Source of the DNA: an uncultured Actinomycetes bacterium
Lineage (GTDB): Bacteria > Actinomycetota > Actinomycetes > Nanopelagicales > Nanopelagicaceae
DNA length: 58,938 nt
Direction: 5' to 3'
Assembly (NCBI GenBank): GCA_903878415.1
Contig: CAIRHO010000007.1
Span: 1-58,938 of the forward strand
The notes under the pieces: model-generated
What the model saw: only the letters and a program-made list of their open reading frames with translations
What the model was told of the DNA's origin: nothing
Database searches by the model: none
Shown here: piece after piece, positions 7,377 to 16,199 of the stretch
Layout of the letters: each line of letters opens with the position of its first letter
Position numbering within the stretch: position 1 is the first letter of the stretch
Made by a program: the position numbers and the translations under genes

Positions 7377-9052
7377 CTTGCTTTGCTTTTTGCCTTTGGT
7401 TTTGCAGCTTTAAGTGCAGCTACTTCGCGAGAAATTTGATCTAGATATAGATTTACAGATTTCTTTTGATCGCTAGCGCTCCAACCAAGAACTGGAGCGA
7501 TCAGAATACCAACTTCTTGCGCGATGCTCGCGCCATTATCTCCTAACTCAAATGAAAGCCGGGTTCTTCGAGAGATGACATCGTCAACACTTCTAGCACC
7601 TTCATGCGTTACGGCATAAACAATTTCGGCTTTGATATTTAAGGCTTCACTTGAGATTGGAGTACGCAATTGCGGATCTTCGATAATTAATTCAAAAATA
7701 TCTTCAATCAGCGAGCCGTAACGCTCTAGCAAATGCGTGACTGTTTCATTAGATAATTTATATTCTTGTGCAAGAGTCTCGACCTTATTTTTTAATACTT
7801 GATAACCATCCGCGCCAACAATCGGTAGCGTGGCTGTACATGATTCTGGAACAATTCGGCGTAGGTCCGGTACCGCAACATCTACCGCATCTTGCGCCAT
7901 AACTCGATAGGTTGTGTATTTTCCACCGGCGATAGATACAAATCCAGGAGCGGGTCGGTCAACGACGTGTTCGCGCGAAAGTTTTGTAGTTGGTGAGTCT
8001 GGCGTTGTCGAAACTAACGGCCTTAATCCGGCAAAAACTCCTAATACATCTTCCACTCTGATTTTTGGATCTAGAACACGATTAGCTTGGTCAATTATGT
8101 ACTGCACATCATCAGCGCTAGCTAAAGGTTCATTTCGATCGTCTACAAAATCGGTATCAGTTGTGCCAACAATCCAGCGGTTTCCCCACGGAATGATAAA
8201 TAGGACTGAGACAGGGGTTTTGAGAATTATGCCGCTTTCAGATTTGATTGAAGATTTAGGCAACACAATATGGACGCCTTTGCTCATCCGAACTCGGTAG
8301 CCTGGTTTCAATCCCATTACGTCATAAAGTGGGTCGGTCCAAACTCCGGCGGCCATCAGAGTAGTTTTAGCTTTAACATTAATAACTTCATTACTTTCAT
8401 TAACTTTTACACTTGCGCCAATCACGCGCTTTCCTTCTTTAATAATAGTTTGGCAGCGCACCCCGGTTGCAATTACGGCACCGTGTTTAGCGGCAGTTCG
8501 TGCAATCATCATCGTATGTCTAGCATCATCAACTTGAGCGTCAAAATATTGAATTCCACCAGTAACAATATCTAGACGAAGCGAAGGCGCTATCTCTGAA
8601 ATCTTTTTTTGACTTAAATGTTTATGCCACGGCAGCGCACGTTGAAAACCACGCAAGGCATCATAGAGCGCAAGGCCAGCACCAACATAAGTTCGCTCCT
8701 TTAATTTTTCATGAAGTGGGTATAAAAACCCGACTGGCTTAACTAAATGTGGTGCGAGGGTGGTCACCATTAATTCGCGTTCATGCAGTGCTTCTCTAAC
8801 CAATTTGAAATCATATTGTTCTAAATAGCGTAATCCACCATGAATTAACTTAGAAGATCGTGATGAAGTTCCAGATGCTAAATCGCTCGCCTCAACTAAA
8901 GCAACCGATAATCCACGTGAAGCTGCATCTAGCGCAATTCCGACGCCGTTGATGCCGCCACCTATTACTAATAAATCGAAGGTTTTTTCGGCAAGCGCAG
9001 TCAGAGCCCGCTCATGTTGTGCTGGGCTGAGGGCTGCTGAAAAAAGCGTCAC
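7373..9052 (-). CDS. glpD: Glycerol-3-phosphate dehydrogenase (FAD-dependent, GlpD)
   Basis: 559 residues. The dinucleotide-binding motif VIGGGINGVGIALDAASRG (about 31-49) binds FAD, followed by the GlpD signatures SGTSSRSSKLIHGGLRYLE and ISIAGGKYTTYR-type (here SIAGGKYTTYRVMAQDAVD). It oxidises glycerol-3-phosphate to dihydroxyacetone phosphate and feeds electrons to quinones at the membrane. A C-terminal helical domain and a Lys/Ala tail are present. The start is GTG 9052, with TATCCT six bases upstream on this strand. It is divergent from glpK with only 18 bases between the start codons. Confidence 0.96.
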   Translation of the reverse strand: MTLFSAALSPAQHERALTALAEKTFDLLVIGGGINGVGIALDAASRGLSVALVEASDLASGTSSRSSKLIHGGLRYLEQYDFKLVREALHERELMVTTLAPHLVKPVGFLYPLHEKLKERTYVGAGLALYDALRGFQRALPWHKHLSQKKISEIAPSLRLDIVTGGIQYFDAQVDDARHTMMIARTAAKHGAVIATGVRCQTIIKEGKRVIGASVKVNESNEVINVKAKTTLMAAGVWTDPLYDVMGLKPGYRVRMSKGVHIVLPKSSIKSESGIILKTPVSVLFIIPWGNRWIVGTTDTDFVDDRNEPLASADDVQYIIDQANRVLDPKIRVEDVLGVFAGLRPLVSTTPDSPTTKLSREHVVDRPAPGFVSIAGGKYTTYRVMAQDAVDVAVPDLRRIVPESCTATLPIVGADGYQVLKNKVETLAQEYKLSNETVTHLLERYGSLIEDIFELIIEDPQLRTPISSEALNIKAEIVYAVTHEGARSVDDVISRRTRLSFELGDNGASIAQEVGILIAPVLGWSASDQKKSVNLYLDQISREVAALKAAKPKAKSKAS

Positions 9053-9070
9053 AGCATTAGGATACGCGAC
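9053..9070. promoter_or_regulatory. Shared divergent promoter of glpD and glpK
   Basis: The 18-base gap holds the heptamer TAGGATA (9058-9064). Read on the plus strand, TAGGAT is a -10 box seven bases before the glpK ATG. Read on the minus strand, TATCCT is a -10 box exactly six bases before the glpD GTG. Both transcripts would start at or next to the start codon (leaderless). No convincing -35 boxes are seen. The role is inferred from position and symmetry. Confidence 0.6.
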
Positions 9071-10570
9071 ATGAGTTATATCGGCTCACTTGATCAAGGT
9101 ACCTCCAGCACTCGATTCATGATTTTCGATAAAGCTGGTCGAGTGGTTGGTCAACATCAATTAGAACACCGCCAAATTTTGCCTAATGCGGGTTGGGTTG
9201 AACATGATGCCTTTGAGATTTGGCAACGCGCGCAAGATGTAATAGCTGGAGCGCTAAAGCAAGCCGATCTCCTCGGCTCTGATTTAGTAGGGATCGGAAT
9301 TACCAACCAGCGCGAAACCATAGCCATTTGGGATAAGAAAACTGGGCATCCGCTATCAAATGCAATAGTTTGGCAAGACACCCGAACCGGTGACTTTCTA
9401 TCAGCACTTACGCCAGAGCAATGTAAAACAATTACCTTTAAAACTGGACTTGCGATTGCCCCCTATTTTTCCGGGAGCAAAATTAATTGGCTGATCAATA
9501 ATGTTCCGGCTATACAAAGTGCAATTATCGATGGGCGGGCACTCGTCGGAACCATTGATTCATGGCTGCTTTGGAATTTATCTGGAGGTGTACGCGGTGG
9601 CGTACATGCCACAGATGTAACAAACGCTAGCCGAACGCTATTAATGAATTTAGAAACATTGAGCTGGGATGAAGAATTACTCAAAATTTTTAGCGTGCCA
9701 ATCGAAATACTTCCGGAAATTAGATCATCATCTGAAATTTACGCGTATACCGATCCAGCCGGTCCATTTGGTACTTCAATCCCAATTGCAGGAATTCTTG
9801 GCGATCAACAAGCTGCCATGGTCGGACAGGTTTGTTTTGATCGCGGCGAATCTAAAACAACTTATGGCACTGGCAATTTTGCGCTATTAAATACTGGAAC
9901 CGAAATTGTAAGAAGTAAGAATGGTTTATTGACGACAGTTTGTTTCAAATTTGGGGATGAGCCTGCATATTTTGCACTTGAAGGTTCGGTTGCAGTCACT
10001 GGTTCGGCAATTCAATGGCTGCGAGATCAACTCCAAATTATTTCAAGCGCGTCCGAGATTGAGGCGCTAGCTGAAACGGTTGCTGATAATGGCGGTGTTT
10101 ATTTCGTACCGGCATTCTCTGGTTTATTTGCGCCATATTGGCGAAACGATGCTCGTGGTGTAATTGTTGGACTTACGCGCGCCGCGACTAAAGCGCATTT
10201 AGCGCGCGCAGCGCTAGAAGCGATCTGTTATCAAACTAGAGAAGTACTCGATGCGATGAGCGCAGACAGTGGCGTTAAATTAACGGAAATGCGAGTTGAT
10301 GGTGGAATTACTGCCAACAATTTGTGCATGCAGATGCAAGCCGACGTTATGCAGATTGAAATTACTAGACCAATGATTGCTGAGACCACAGCACTTGGCG
10401 CTGCTTATGCTGCTGGGTTAGCAGTGAAATTTTGGAGTGACACTAAAGAACTTAAAGAACAATGGCAGCAGTCGCGCAGATGGCACCCGAGTTCAACTAG
10501 CGAACTTGCAACAACTGGCTTTACAACTTGGAAAAAAGCGATTGAGCGAACCCTTAATTGGATTGATTGA
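9071..10570 (+). CDS. glpK: Glycerol kinase
   Basis: 499 residues, the usual GlpK length. It is an FGGY-family kinase: SLDQGTSSTRFMIFD at the N-terminus is the phosphate-1 motif, ITNQRETIAIWDKKTG and NAIVWQDTRT are glycerol kinase signatures, GDQQAAMVGQ and YGTGNF follow, and MRVDGGITANNLCMQMQAD is the second FGGY signature. It phosphorylates glycerol to sn-glycerol-3-phosphate using ATP, the substrate of the divergently encoded GlpD. Its 3' end overlaps the 3' end of the alpha-galactosidase gene by 17 bases (convergent). No glycerol facilitator gene is present here. Confidence 0.97.
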   Translation: MSYIGSLDQGTSSTRFMIFDKAGRVVGQHQLEHRQILPNAGWVEHDAFEIWQRAQDVIAGALKQADLLGSDLVGIGITNQRETIAIWDKKTGHPLSNAIVWQDTRTGDFLSALTPEQCKTITFKTGLAIAPYFSGSKINWLINNVPAIQSAIIDGRALVGTIDSWLLWNLSGGVRGGVHATDVTNASRTLLMNLETLSWDEELLKIFSVPIEILPEIRSSSEIYAYTDPAGPFGTSIPIAGILGDQQAAMVGQVCFDRGESKTTYGTGNFALLNTGTEIVRSKNGLLTTVCFKFGDEPAYFALEGSVAVTGSAIQWLRDQLQIISSASEIEALAETVADNGGVYFVPAFSGLFAPYWRNDARGVIVGLTRAATKAHLARAALEAICYQTREVLDAMSADSGVKLTEMRVDGGITANNLCMQMQADVMQIEITRPMIAETTALGAAYAAGLAVKFWSDTKELKEQWQQSRRWHPSSTSELATTGFTTWKKAIERTLNWID

Positions 10571-12656
10571 TTTCGATTAACAACGCATTCTCTGGCGCCA
10601 ATATTGGAGCCGGCAATCCAATTTCCATAAGTACTGCGCCACTTAAAGTTACTCCAGTTAGCCATGTTGGTGGTTCGATCAACATATAGAGCGGCGCACC
10701 GGCTGGATAAACGGCTTTGACTTGGTAATTTTTATCCGGATTTAAATCTCTAAAAGTTAATTGGGCTGGATGTACTGCAGTTGTTGGCGCTAATTGTGCA
10801 AATGAAAATATCGCACGCTCTCTCTTCTTATCAATTACTCCGTAAAGATAAGCGTTCTCGTCTGCATAATCAATTCGTATCGATTTTCCAGTGTGCAATA
10901 GGTCGCGGTTAGCTTTGTAATAAGCGGCCCAAGTTTTCAACGCAGCCTTATCTGAATTACTAATTTTTGAAATATCCCATTCAATTCCAGCATGGCCAAA
11001 GAGCGCGGTTGTCGCTCTAAAAGATAATGAGAGCGAACGTCCGGTTTGGTGACCTGGCGTTGGTCCAATATGGGTTCCCAAAAGTTCTGGCGGAATTATT
11101 TGGCCAGTCCAGCGTTGATTTCGTTGTCGTTCCAATGCGTCGTTGTTATCGCTAACCCAAAAACGATCTACGTAATCAATAACTCCTAAGTCAACGCGGC
11201 CGCCACCAGAAGCGCAAGATTCAATCTCTAACTTTGGGTGGCGCTTTTTTAACTCTGAAAATAATCGGTAAATGGCAAGAGTTTGATTTCTTACCGCAGC
11301 TTGTAAATTATTAGAAGCATCAACTACGACGCGGTTGTGATCCCACTTTATATAATCAATCGGAAATTCAGTTAATACTGCGCTAACTTGCTCGAGTACA
11401 TGGCTAAAAGCCGCGGCATTTGTTAAATCTAAAACTAACTCATGGCGCCAGTTGTTCTCGCTATGCCCTCCGGTATTTAAAACCCAATCTGGGTGGGCGC
11501 GATAAAGATCTGAATCTGGATTGACCATTTCACCTTCAAACCAGAGGCCAAATTCCATTCCTCTCTCATGAATATCGGAAATTATTGCGGTAAAACCATT
11601 TGGCCAAACCTTCTTATTAACAATCCAATCTCCGAGCCCCGCATGATCGCTACGCCGAGCGCCAAACCAGCCATCATCAAGTACTAATCGCTCCACACCA
11701 ATTTCAGCGGCGACTTCTGCGATCGCTTTAATTTTAGTTGCATCATGATCGAAATATATTGCTTCCCACATATTTAAAGTTAGCGGTCTAGCTCGCTTTG
11801 GATGCAAAGTTCTTCCGCGAATATGAGAATGGAACCTCTCTGAAACTCCATCTAATCCAGCGCTCGAGTATGCAGCAAGCAACGCTGGAGCTTGATAGCT
11901 CTCACCAGGTTTCAATATAACTTCACCTGGTAACAAAATTTCTGAAGCTCCAATTGATTGCGTTCGATCCCAAATTCGTTCAACCATAAATTTTGAATTT
12001 CCACTCCAGGCTAATGAGATCGCCCAAGCTTCACCAGATGAAAAATTTGTACTTTCAGTTAGCGCAATTTCAGATATTGTGAAATTGTGGCCACTTCTAC
12101 CTTCGTAAGAATCGCGTACCCAAACTCCAATTGCAATATCGCGTCGTTGCGGATTTCTTTCATTTGACCAACGCCCTGCAAAATCTAAAGTCTGCGAAGC
12201 TCGATCTGGTAACGGCAACCAATAAGCAAAATCATTTAAGGTGTAATTATCATTTCCGATATTCTTAATACTGTTTTGCTGAATTAAGATGCCATGTTCA
12301 TCAAGAGAAAATTCGATATTTACTTCAATTAAAACGCTAGTATCATTTAAATTTACCGTTATTTTATTTCCAGTTTCGTTCAGTGAAGATACGCTAAATT
12401 TTGTGGACCAATTTTTACCGTTTCGATGCCCGGATAACGTTGGATTTCCTAACCAACCGCGGGATTGTTCGCGCATCACGCCGGAAAATTGACGGCTATC
12501 AAATGCGCTATTAGCTATGGAACGTTCCCTAGTAGTAGAGAGTGAACCATTTAATTTTCCAAGCGGCGCACCCCAATGCTCTATAACTATCGCGCCATCT
12601 ACGATTGCCAGGACGAGGTCAACGCCACCGCGAGATAAGTGCGCCTGCTCTTTCAT
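10554..12656 (-). CDS. Alpha-galactosidase, GH36
   Basis: 700 residues, a typical GH36 alpha-galactosidase with an N-terminal beta-supersandwich, a (beta/alpha)8 barrel and a C-terminal beta domain. DDGWFGARR, GLWFEGEMVNPDSDLY, the nucleophile Asp439 in IKWDHNR, ESCASGGGRVD, and the acid/base Asp503 in VSDNNDALERQ are all present. There is no signal peptide, so it acts in the cytosol on an imported alpha-galactoside (raffinose-type sugar, melibiose or galactosyl-glycerol). It is divergent from galT-galK and convergent with glpK, which places the enzyme between galactose and glycerol catabolism. The ATG at 12656 has TACTCT six bases upstream and no Shine-Dalgarno site. Confidence 0.94.
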   Translation of the reverse strand: MKEQAHLSRGGVDLVLAIVDGAIVIEHWGAPLGKLNGSLSTTRERSIANSAFDSRQFSGVMREQSRGWLGNPTLSGHRNGKNWSTKFSVSSLNETGNKITVNLNDTSVLIEVNIEFSLDEHGILIQQNSIKNIGNDNYTLNDFAYWLPLPDRASQTLDFAGRWSNERNPQRRDIAIGVWVRDSYEGRSGHNFTISEIALTESTNFSSGEAWAISLAWSGNSKFMVERIWDRTQSIGASEILLPGEVILKPGESYQAPALLAAYSSAGLDGVSERFHSHIRGRTLHPKRARPLTLNMWEAIYFDHDATKIKAIAEVAAEIGVERLVLDDGWFGARRSDHAGLGDWIVNKKVWPNGFTAIISDIHERGMEFGLWFEGEMVNPDSDLYRAHPDWVLNTGGHSENNWRHELVLDLTNAAAFSHVLEQVSAVLTEFPIDYIKWDHNRVVVDASNNLQAAVRNQTLAIYRLFSELKKRHPKLEIESCASGGGRVDLGVIDYVDRFWVSDNNDALERQRNQRWTGQIIPPELLGTHIGPTPGHQTGRSLSLSFRATTALFGHAGIEWDISKISNSDKAALKTWAAYYKANRDLLHTGKSIRIDYADENAYLYGVIDKKRERAIFSFAQLAPTTAVHPAQLTFRDLNPDKNYQVKAVYPAGAPLYMLIEPPTWLTGVTLSGAVLMEIGLPAPILAPENALLIEINQSN

Positions 12657-12677
12657 GCGGGTAGAGTAACGCTCATT
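12657..12677. promoter_or_regulatory. Shared divergent promoter of the alpha-galactosidase gene and galT
   Basis: The heptamer TAGAGTA (12662-12668) gives TAGAGT as the plus-strand -10 box ten bases before the galT ATG. On the minus strand it gives TACTCT exactly six bases before the alpha-galactosidase ATG. The arrangement is the same as at glpD/glpK. No clear -35 or operator fits into the 21-base gap, so any operator must lie inside the coding ends. Inferred from sequence only. Confidence 0.6.
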
Positions 12678-13793
12678 ATGACCTCTCCGCAGATATCACT
12701 TAGCGCTGGCGTTATCCGTACCGATTTACCAATGTCGGACGGCCGAACTATTAGGTATTACGACAGCAATAATCAATCTAGAAGTGCTAAAGACCAACGA
12801 CCTGTCGAAGCGCAACCAGGTATCGGCGAACTCCGATTAGATCCATTGGTAAATGAATGGGTAGCAATGGCCGCGCATCGGCAAGGTCGAATTTTCCTAC
12901 CGCCTAAAGAATTGTGTCCGCTCTGTCCAACTAAAGACGACCGCCTAACTGAAGTTCCAGATAACGATTATGAAGTAGCCGTTTTTGATAACAGATCGCC
13001 ATCACTTCGACCACCACTTTCAGAGTTCGCGATTCCAAACGAGTTAAATTTTGATACTCCGATTGTTCCAGCAGCGGGTAAATGTGAAGTTGTTTGTTAC
13101 ACATCAGATCATGGAAAATCTTTTAAAGATCTAACTGTCAACCAAATTCGTACTGTTATTGAGGCTTGGCGTGATCGAGTAAAAGAGCTTTCAAAATCTG
13201 AGTTCATTGCCCATATATTTCCTTTTGAAAACCGCGGTGAAGAAGTTGGTGTAACACTCAGCCACCCCCATGGCCAAATTTATGCATATTCATACTTAAC
13301 TCCTCGAGTTGAAAAAATGCTTGCGGTTGCCAATGCGCATAAAACAAGAACTGGTCGAGTTTTGCTTGATGATGTCATTGCTCGAGAAATAAAAGACGAA
13401 GTTAGAATTGTGGCGCGCAATATCGATTGGATTGCATATGTGCCATACGCCAGTCGTTATCCATTTGAAATTCATTTAGCTCCCCTAAAGTCAGTTGCTG
13501 ACATGGCTGAACTTTCGGATTCACAAGCTGATTCATTCACAACTATTTCGCAAGAAGTATTCCGCCGATTAGATGGTGTCTTTGGAATTGAAATGGCCTA
13601 TATCGCGGCCTGGCACCAAGCTCCAGTTCGTGTTGGACGTGATGTGCTCAGATTGCATCTCCAAATATGTAGCGTGCGGCGCCAACCTAATAAACTAAAA
13701 TATCTCGCTGGTTCGGAGTCTGCGATGGGCGCTTTTATTATGGATATGAAGCCAGAACAATCCGCACAACAACTTCGCGAGGTTAAACTGTAG
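12678..13793 (+). CDS. galT: Galactose-1-phosphate uridylyltransferase
   Basis: About 371 residues from ATG 12678. It has GELRLDPLVNEWVAMAAHRQ near the N-terminus, a CPLCP zinc-binding pair, FENRGEEVGVTLSHPHGQIYAYSY with the catalytic HPH (the second His carries UMP), and later HLAPL and H-x-Q type residues (LRLHLQICSV). It exchanges UMP between UDP-glucose and galactose-1-phosphate in the Leloir pathway. An in-frame start at 12639 exists but would overlap the alpha-galactosidase coding start and the shared -10 box, so 12678 is chosen. The stop overlaps the galK start (TAGTG). Confidence 0.95.
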   Translation: MTSPQISLSAGVIRTDLPMSDGRTIRYYDSNNQSRSAKDQRPVEAQPGIGELRLDPLVNEWVAMAAHRQGRIFLPPKELCPLCPTKDDRLTEVPDNDYEVAVFDNRSPSLRPPLSEFAIPNELNFDTPIVPAAGKCEVVCYTSDHGKSFKDLTVNQIRTVIEAWRDRVKELSKSEFIAHIFPFENRGEEVGVTLSHPHGQIYAYSYLTPRVEKMLAVANAHKTRTGRVLLDDVIAREIKDEVRIVARNIDWIAYVPYASRYPFEIHLAPLKSVADMAELSDSQADSFTTISQEVFRRLDGVFGIEMAYIAAWHQAPVRVGRDVLRLHLQICSVRRQPNKLKYLAGSESAMGAFIMDMKPEQSAQQLREVKL

Positions 13794-14926
13794 TGACGCA
13801 CCCGCTCGCCGAAAAATTTTCAACAACATTCGGTGTGCAACCAGATTTAATGGCACAGGCACCTGGACGAGTAAATCTGATTGGCGAGCACATTGATTAC
13901 AGCCAAGGATTTGTATTGCCATTCGCTATTGATTTATATACATCGGCCGCCATTCGTAAACGAAATGATGGCATCGTAAGAATTGCATCTTCGCAACGGA
14001 AACAGCAATTTGAATCCTTCGATGTGTCAGAAATTAAACCAGGCTACGGAAATGGTTGGACTAAATATCCACTCGGAGTTCTCTGGGCGCTGGGAATATC
14101 TGAAGGGGTTGATATTTTTATCGATGGAAAAGTTCCATCCGGTGCTGGTCTCTCATCATCAGCTGCACTTGAATGCAGTATTGCTTTTGTGTTAAACGAA
14201 TTATTTTCGCTTGGTAAAACTTTGAAAGAACTAGCATTGTTAACCCAAAAAGCTGAAAATGATTATGTAGGCGTCCCCTGCGGGATTATGGATCAATCTA
14301 TTTCATTGATGGGAAAGTCTGGTTTTGCGCTATTGATTGACTGTAGTGATTTAAGCACCACGCTAGTCCCACTAGATTTAACTAGAGCAGATCTGCAACT
14401 TCTAATTATTGATACCGGAGTGCATCACGCACTTGTCGATGGCGGATATGCGGAGCGACGAGCCTCATGTGAGAGCGCAGCAGCCAAGATTGGGGTTGCA
14501 TCAATGCGGCAACTCTCTGCTGCACTTCTTGAAAATAATCAAAAGAATTTGACTAATTCAGAATTTATGCGGGCGCGACATGCAGTTACTGAAATTGCAA
14601 GAGTTTTAGAAACGGTAACAAAATTGCGAGAATCGGATTACCTGACAGTTGGTAAGATTTTAAATGAATCTCACCGTTCGCTCCGAGATGATTACACGGT
14701 TTCATGTCCAGAATCAGATTTAGTCGTGAATACCGCAAATGCAAACGGTGCGCTCGGTGCACGGATGGTTGGTGGTGGTTTTGGTGGCAGTGTGATCGCA
14801 TTAATTGATCGAGCAGAGACTGGAAAAATTTCAATTGCGGTCGAACAAGCGTTTGCAAATGCAGGCTATAAACCGCCTCGATTTTTTACCTCACTACCGA
14901 GTGATGGTGCAACTCTTATTAATTAA
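13793..14926 (+). CDS. galK: Galactokinase
   Basis: 377 residues, a GHMP kinase. APGRVNLIGEHIDYSQGFVLP is represented by GRVNLIGEHIDY (galactose signature, residues 25-36), VPSGAGLSSSAALE is the ATP-binding GHMP motif, CGIMDQSISLMG carries the catalytic Asp region, and MVGGGFGGSVIAL is the C-terminal GHMP motif. It phosphorylates galactose at C1 with ATP. The start is GTG 13793, overlapping the galT stop by one base, so the two are coupled. No galE or mutarotase is adjacent; the aldose-epimerase-like gene at the right edge of the window is far away. The 3' end overlaps the ACT-domain gene by 8 bases. Confidence 0.96.
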   Translation: MTHPLAEKFSTTFGVQPDLMAQAPGRVNLIGEHIDYSQGFVLPFAIDLYTSAAIRKRNDGIVRIASSQRKQQFESFDVSEIKPGYGNGWTKYPLGVLWALGISEGVDIFIDGKVPSGAGLSSSAALECSIAFVLNELFSLGKTLKELALLTQKAENDYVGVPCGIMDQSISLMGKSGFALLIDCSDLSTTLVPLDLTRADLQLLIIDTGVHHALVDGGYAERRASCESAAAKIGVASMRQLSAALLENNQKNLTNSEFMRARHAVTEIARVLETVTKLRESDYLTVGKILNESHRSLRDDYTVSCPESDLVVNTANANGALGARMVGGGFGGSVIALIDRAETGKISIAVEQAFANAGYKPPRFFTSLPSDGATLIN

Positions 14927-15158
14927 CTGGGCTGATTGAGAGCACTTCTACTCCGCCAATAGCATTGAGAACGTTTAATAAATCAGTTGAATCACTGCCA
15001 GGGATCGCAATTGTGATGTCATCTATGCCACGCCCATCTTCACTTCTAAGAACTACAAGTCCCCGAATATCGCCACCAGCAAACCCAATTGCCGAAGCAA
15101 CTGCCCCTAATGAGCCAGGACGATCTGGTAACGCAATTTGAACTCGAAAGATTGCCAT
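14919..15158 (-). CDS. Small ACT-domain protein
   Basis: A 79-residue protein made of a single ACT domain: FRVQIALPDRPGSLGAVASAIGFAGGDIRGL has the DRPGxL ligand-binding turn, then a second beta-alpha-beta half with ILNVLNAIGGVEVL-like ending (LLNVLNAIGGVEVLS). Stand-alone ACT proteins bind amino acids or other small ligands and act as sensors or regulatory partners; the partner here is unknown. It is convergent with galK (8-base overlap) and lies 25 bases downstream of the DoxX-Rieske gene on the same strand, so it may be its operon partner. Confidence 0.8.
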   Translation of the reverse strand: MAIFRVQIALPDRPGSLGAVASAIGFAGGDIRGLVVLRSEDGRGIDDITIAIPGSDSTDLLNVLNAIGGVEVLSISPVN

Positions 15159-15182
15159 ATCAGTATTGTAAAGGCTTATCTC

Positions 15183-16055
15183 TTAAATAAGAAATATCTC
15201 ATCACCTTTTACTGAAATTTTAACTTTTGGCAACGGGACATTAGTTGGCCCACCAAGTACTTTTGCGCTATTTGCAGGATCATATTCTGCGCCATGGCAA
15301 GGGCAAATTAAATGTTTACTATTTTTATCTAACTCCACAGTGCACCCTTGGTGGGTACAAACGGCTGAATAAGCAAATACGCCTGATTTTGTGCGGAAAA
15401 TAATGGCTGGTGCGCCAAAGTTATCGACAATATTTATTGAGTTTCCGATTGCGATTTCGCTGACTTTCGCAATTGCATTTGAAGAGCCAGCATTTGATAA
15501 TTTTTTAGCTTCGCGTTTGAAATTCTTACCAGCAATCACACCAATAATTGAAAGCCCGCCAACTATTGCGAGCGCTAAGACTTCACGTCGTTCAGAGAAA
15601 TCCGGTAGACGCAACCTCCCAGATTTCTTAAATATTGAGCCGAGTAAGACTGCCCACATAATTACATAAGCGCTATCACTGCCTAAGAAATATGGCGATA
15701 CTGTCCAAGATAGCGTTAACCAAAGCGTTAACGACATTAGAAGTCCACCAACTGCGGCGTAGACCAACATGAAGCCGGTAAGTGTTGCTAATCCAATAGC
15801 GAATTCTGAAACCATTGCAAGTAGTCCAAGCAGATTTGCATGTTCCACCATTTTTTGAACGGCAAAGTGAATCGGTGATGTTGTTGAAATTGCGGCTAAT
15901 TGCGATCCGATATACCCACTCGCGCCTTTAGTTAAGAAACCAGAATCGGTTGCTTTATACCAACCGGCATAAACCCAAGTAGCGCCGAGCCAAAGGCGAA
16001 GAATTGAGATAGGGAGCGGATGGGAGCGCCATGATCGTTGCATCAGATTCATCAT
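15183..16055 (-). CDS. DoxX-like membrane domain fused to a Rieske [2Fe-2S] domain
   Basis: About 290 residues. The N-terminal half has four hydrophobic segments of DoxX type (ILRLWLGATWVYAGWYKATD, LAMVSEFAIGLATLTGF, then two more). A further transmembrane or anchor segment precedes a C-terminal Rieske domain with CTHQGC and CPCHGAEYD, the two Cys-His pairs that hold the cluster. It probably moves electrons at the membrane, with the quinone-side partner unknown. An in-frame start at 16112 would lie inside the tRNA-Asn gene, so ATG 16055 or the adjacent ATG 16052 is preferred. It is followed 25 bases later by the ACT-domain gene. Confidence 0.85.
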   Translation of the reverse strand: MMNLMQRSWRSHPLPISILRLWLGATWVYAGWYKATDSGFLTKGASGYIGSQLAAISTTSPIHFAVQKMVEHANLLGLLAMVSEFAIGLATLTGFMLVYAAVGGLLMSLTLWLTLSWTVSPYFLGSDSAYVIMWAVLLGSIFKKSGRLRLPDFSERREVLALAIVGGLSIIGVIAGKNFKREAKKLSNAGSSNAIAKVSEIAIGNSINIVDNFGAPAIIFRTKSGVFAYSAVCTHQGCTVELDKNSKHLICPCHGAEYDPANSAKVLGGPTNVPLPKVKISVKGDEIFLI

Positions 16056-16085
16056 TTCCACATTATTCACAATAAACCTGAGAAA

Positions 16086-16161
16086 TGGCTCCCTGACTTG
16101 GACTCGAACCAAGAACCTGCCGGTTAACAGCCGGCTGCTCTGCCAATTGAGCTATCAGGGA
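16086..16161 (-). tRNA. tRNA-Asn (GTT)
   Basis: On the minus strand: acceptor stem TCCCTGA/TCAGGGA, D stem GCTC/GAGC, anticodon stem GCCGG/CCGGC with loop CTGTTAA (anticodon GTT), and T arm CTTGG-TTCGAGT-CCAAG. Discriminator G and an encoded CCA end the gene (16086-16088). All stems pair. It lies 38 bases downstream of dnaG. Confidence 0.98.
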
Positions 16162-16199
16162 TTGCTAAGTGCGAACTCTATCTGAAAACCGGAAAGGCT

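Noticed and set aside
7914-8575. Two plus-strand frames of about 100-130 residues inside glpD
   Set aside because: They lie fully antisense to a clear glpD with all FAD motifs; no family pattern.
16056-16112. N-terminal extension of the DoxX-Rieske protein
   Set aside because: It would be translated from inside the tRNA-Asn gene; the ATG pair at 16055/16052 removes the overlap.
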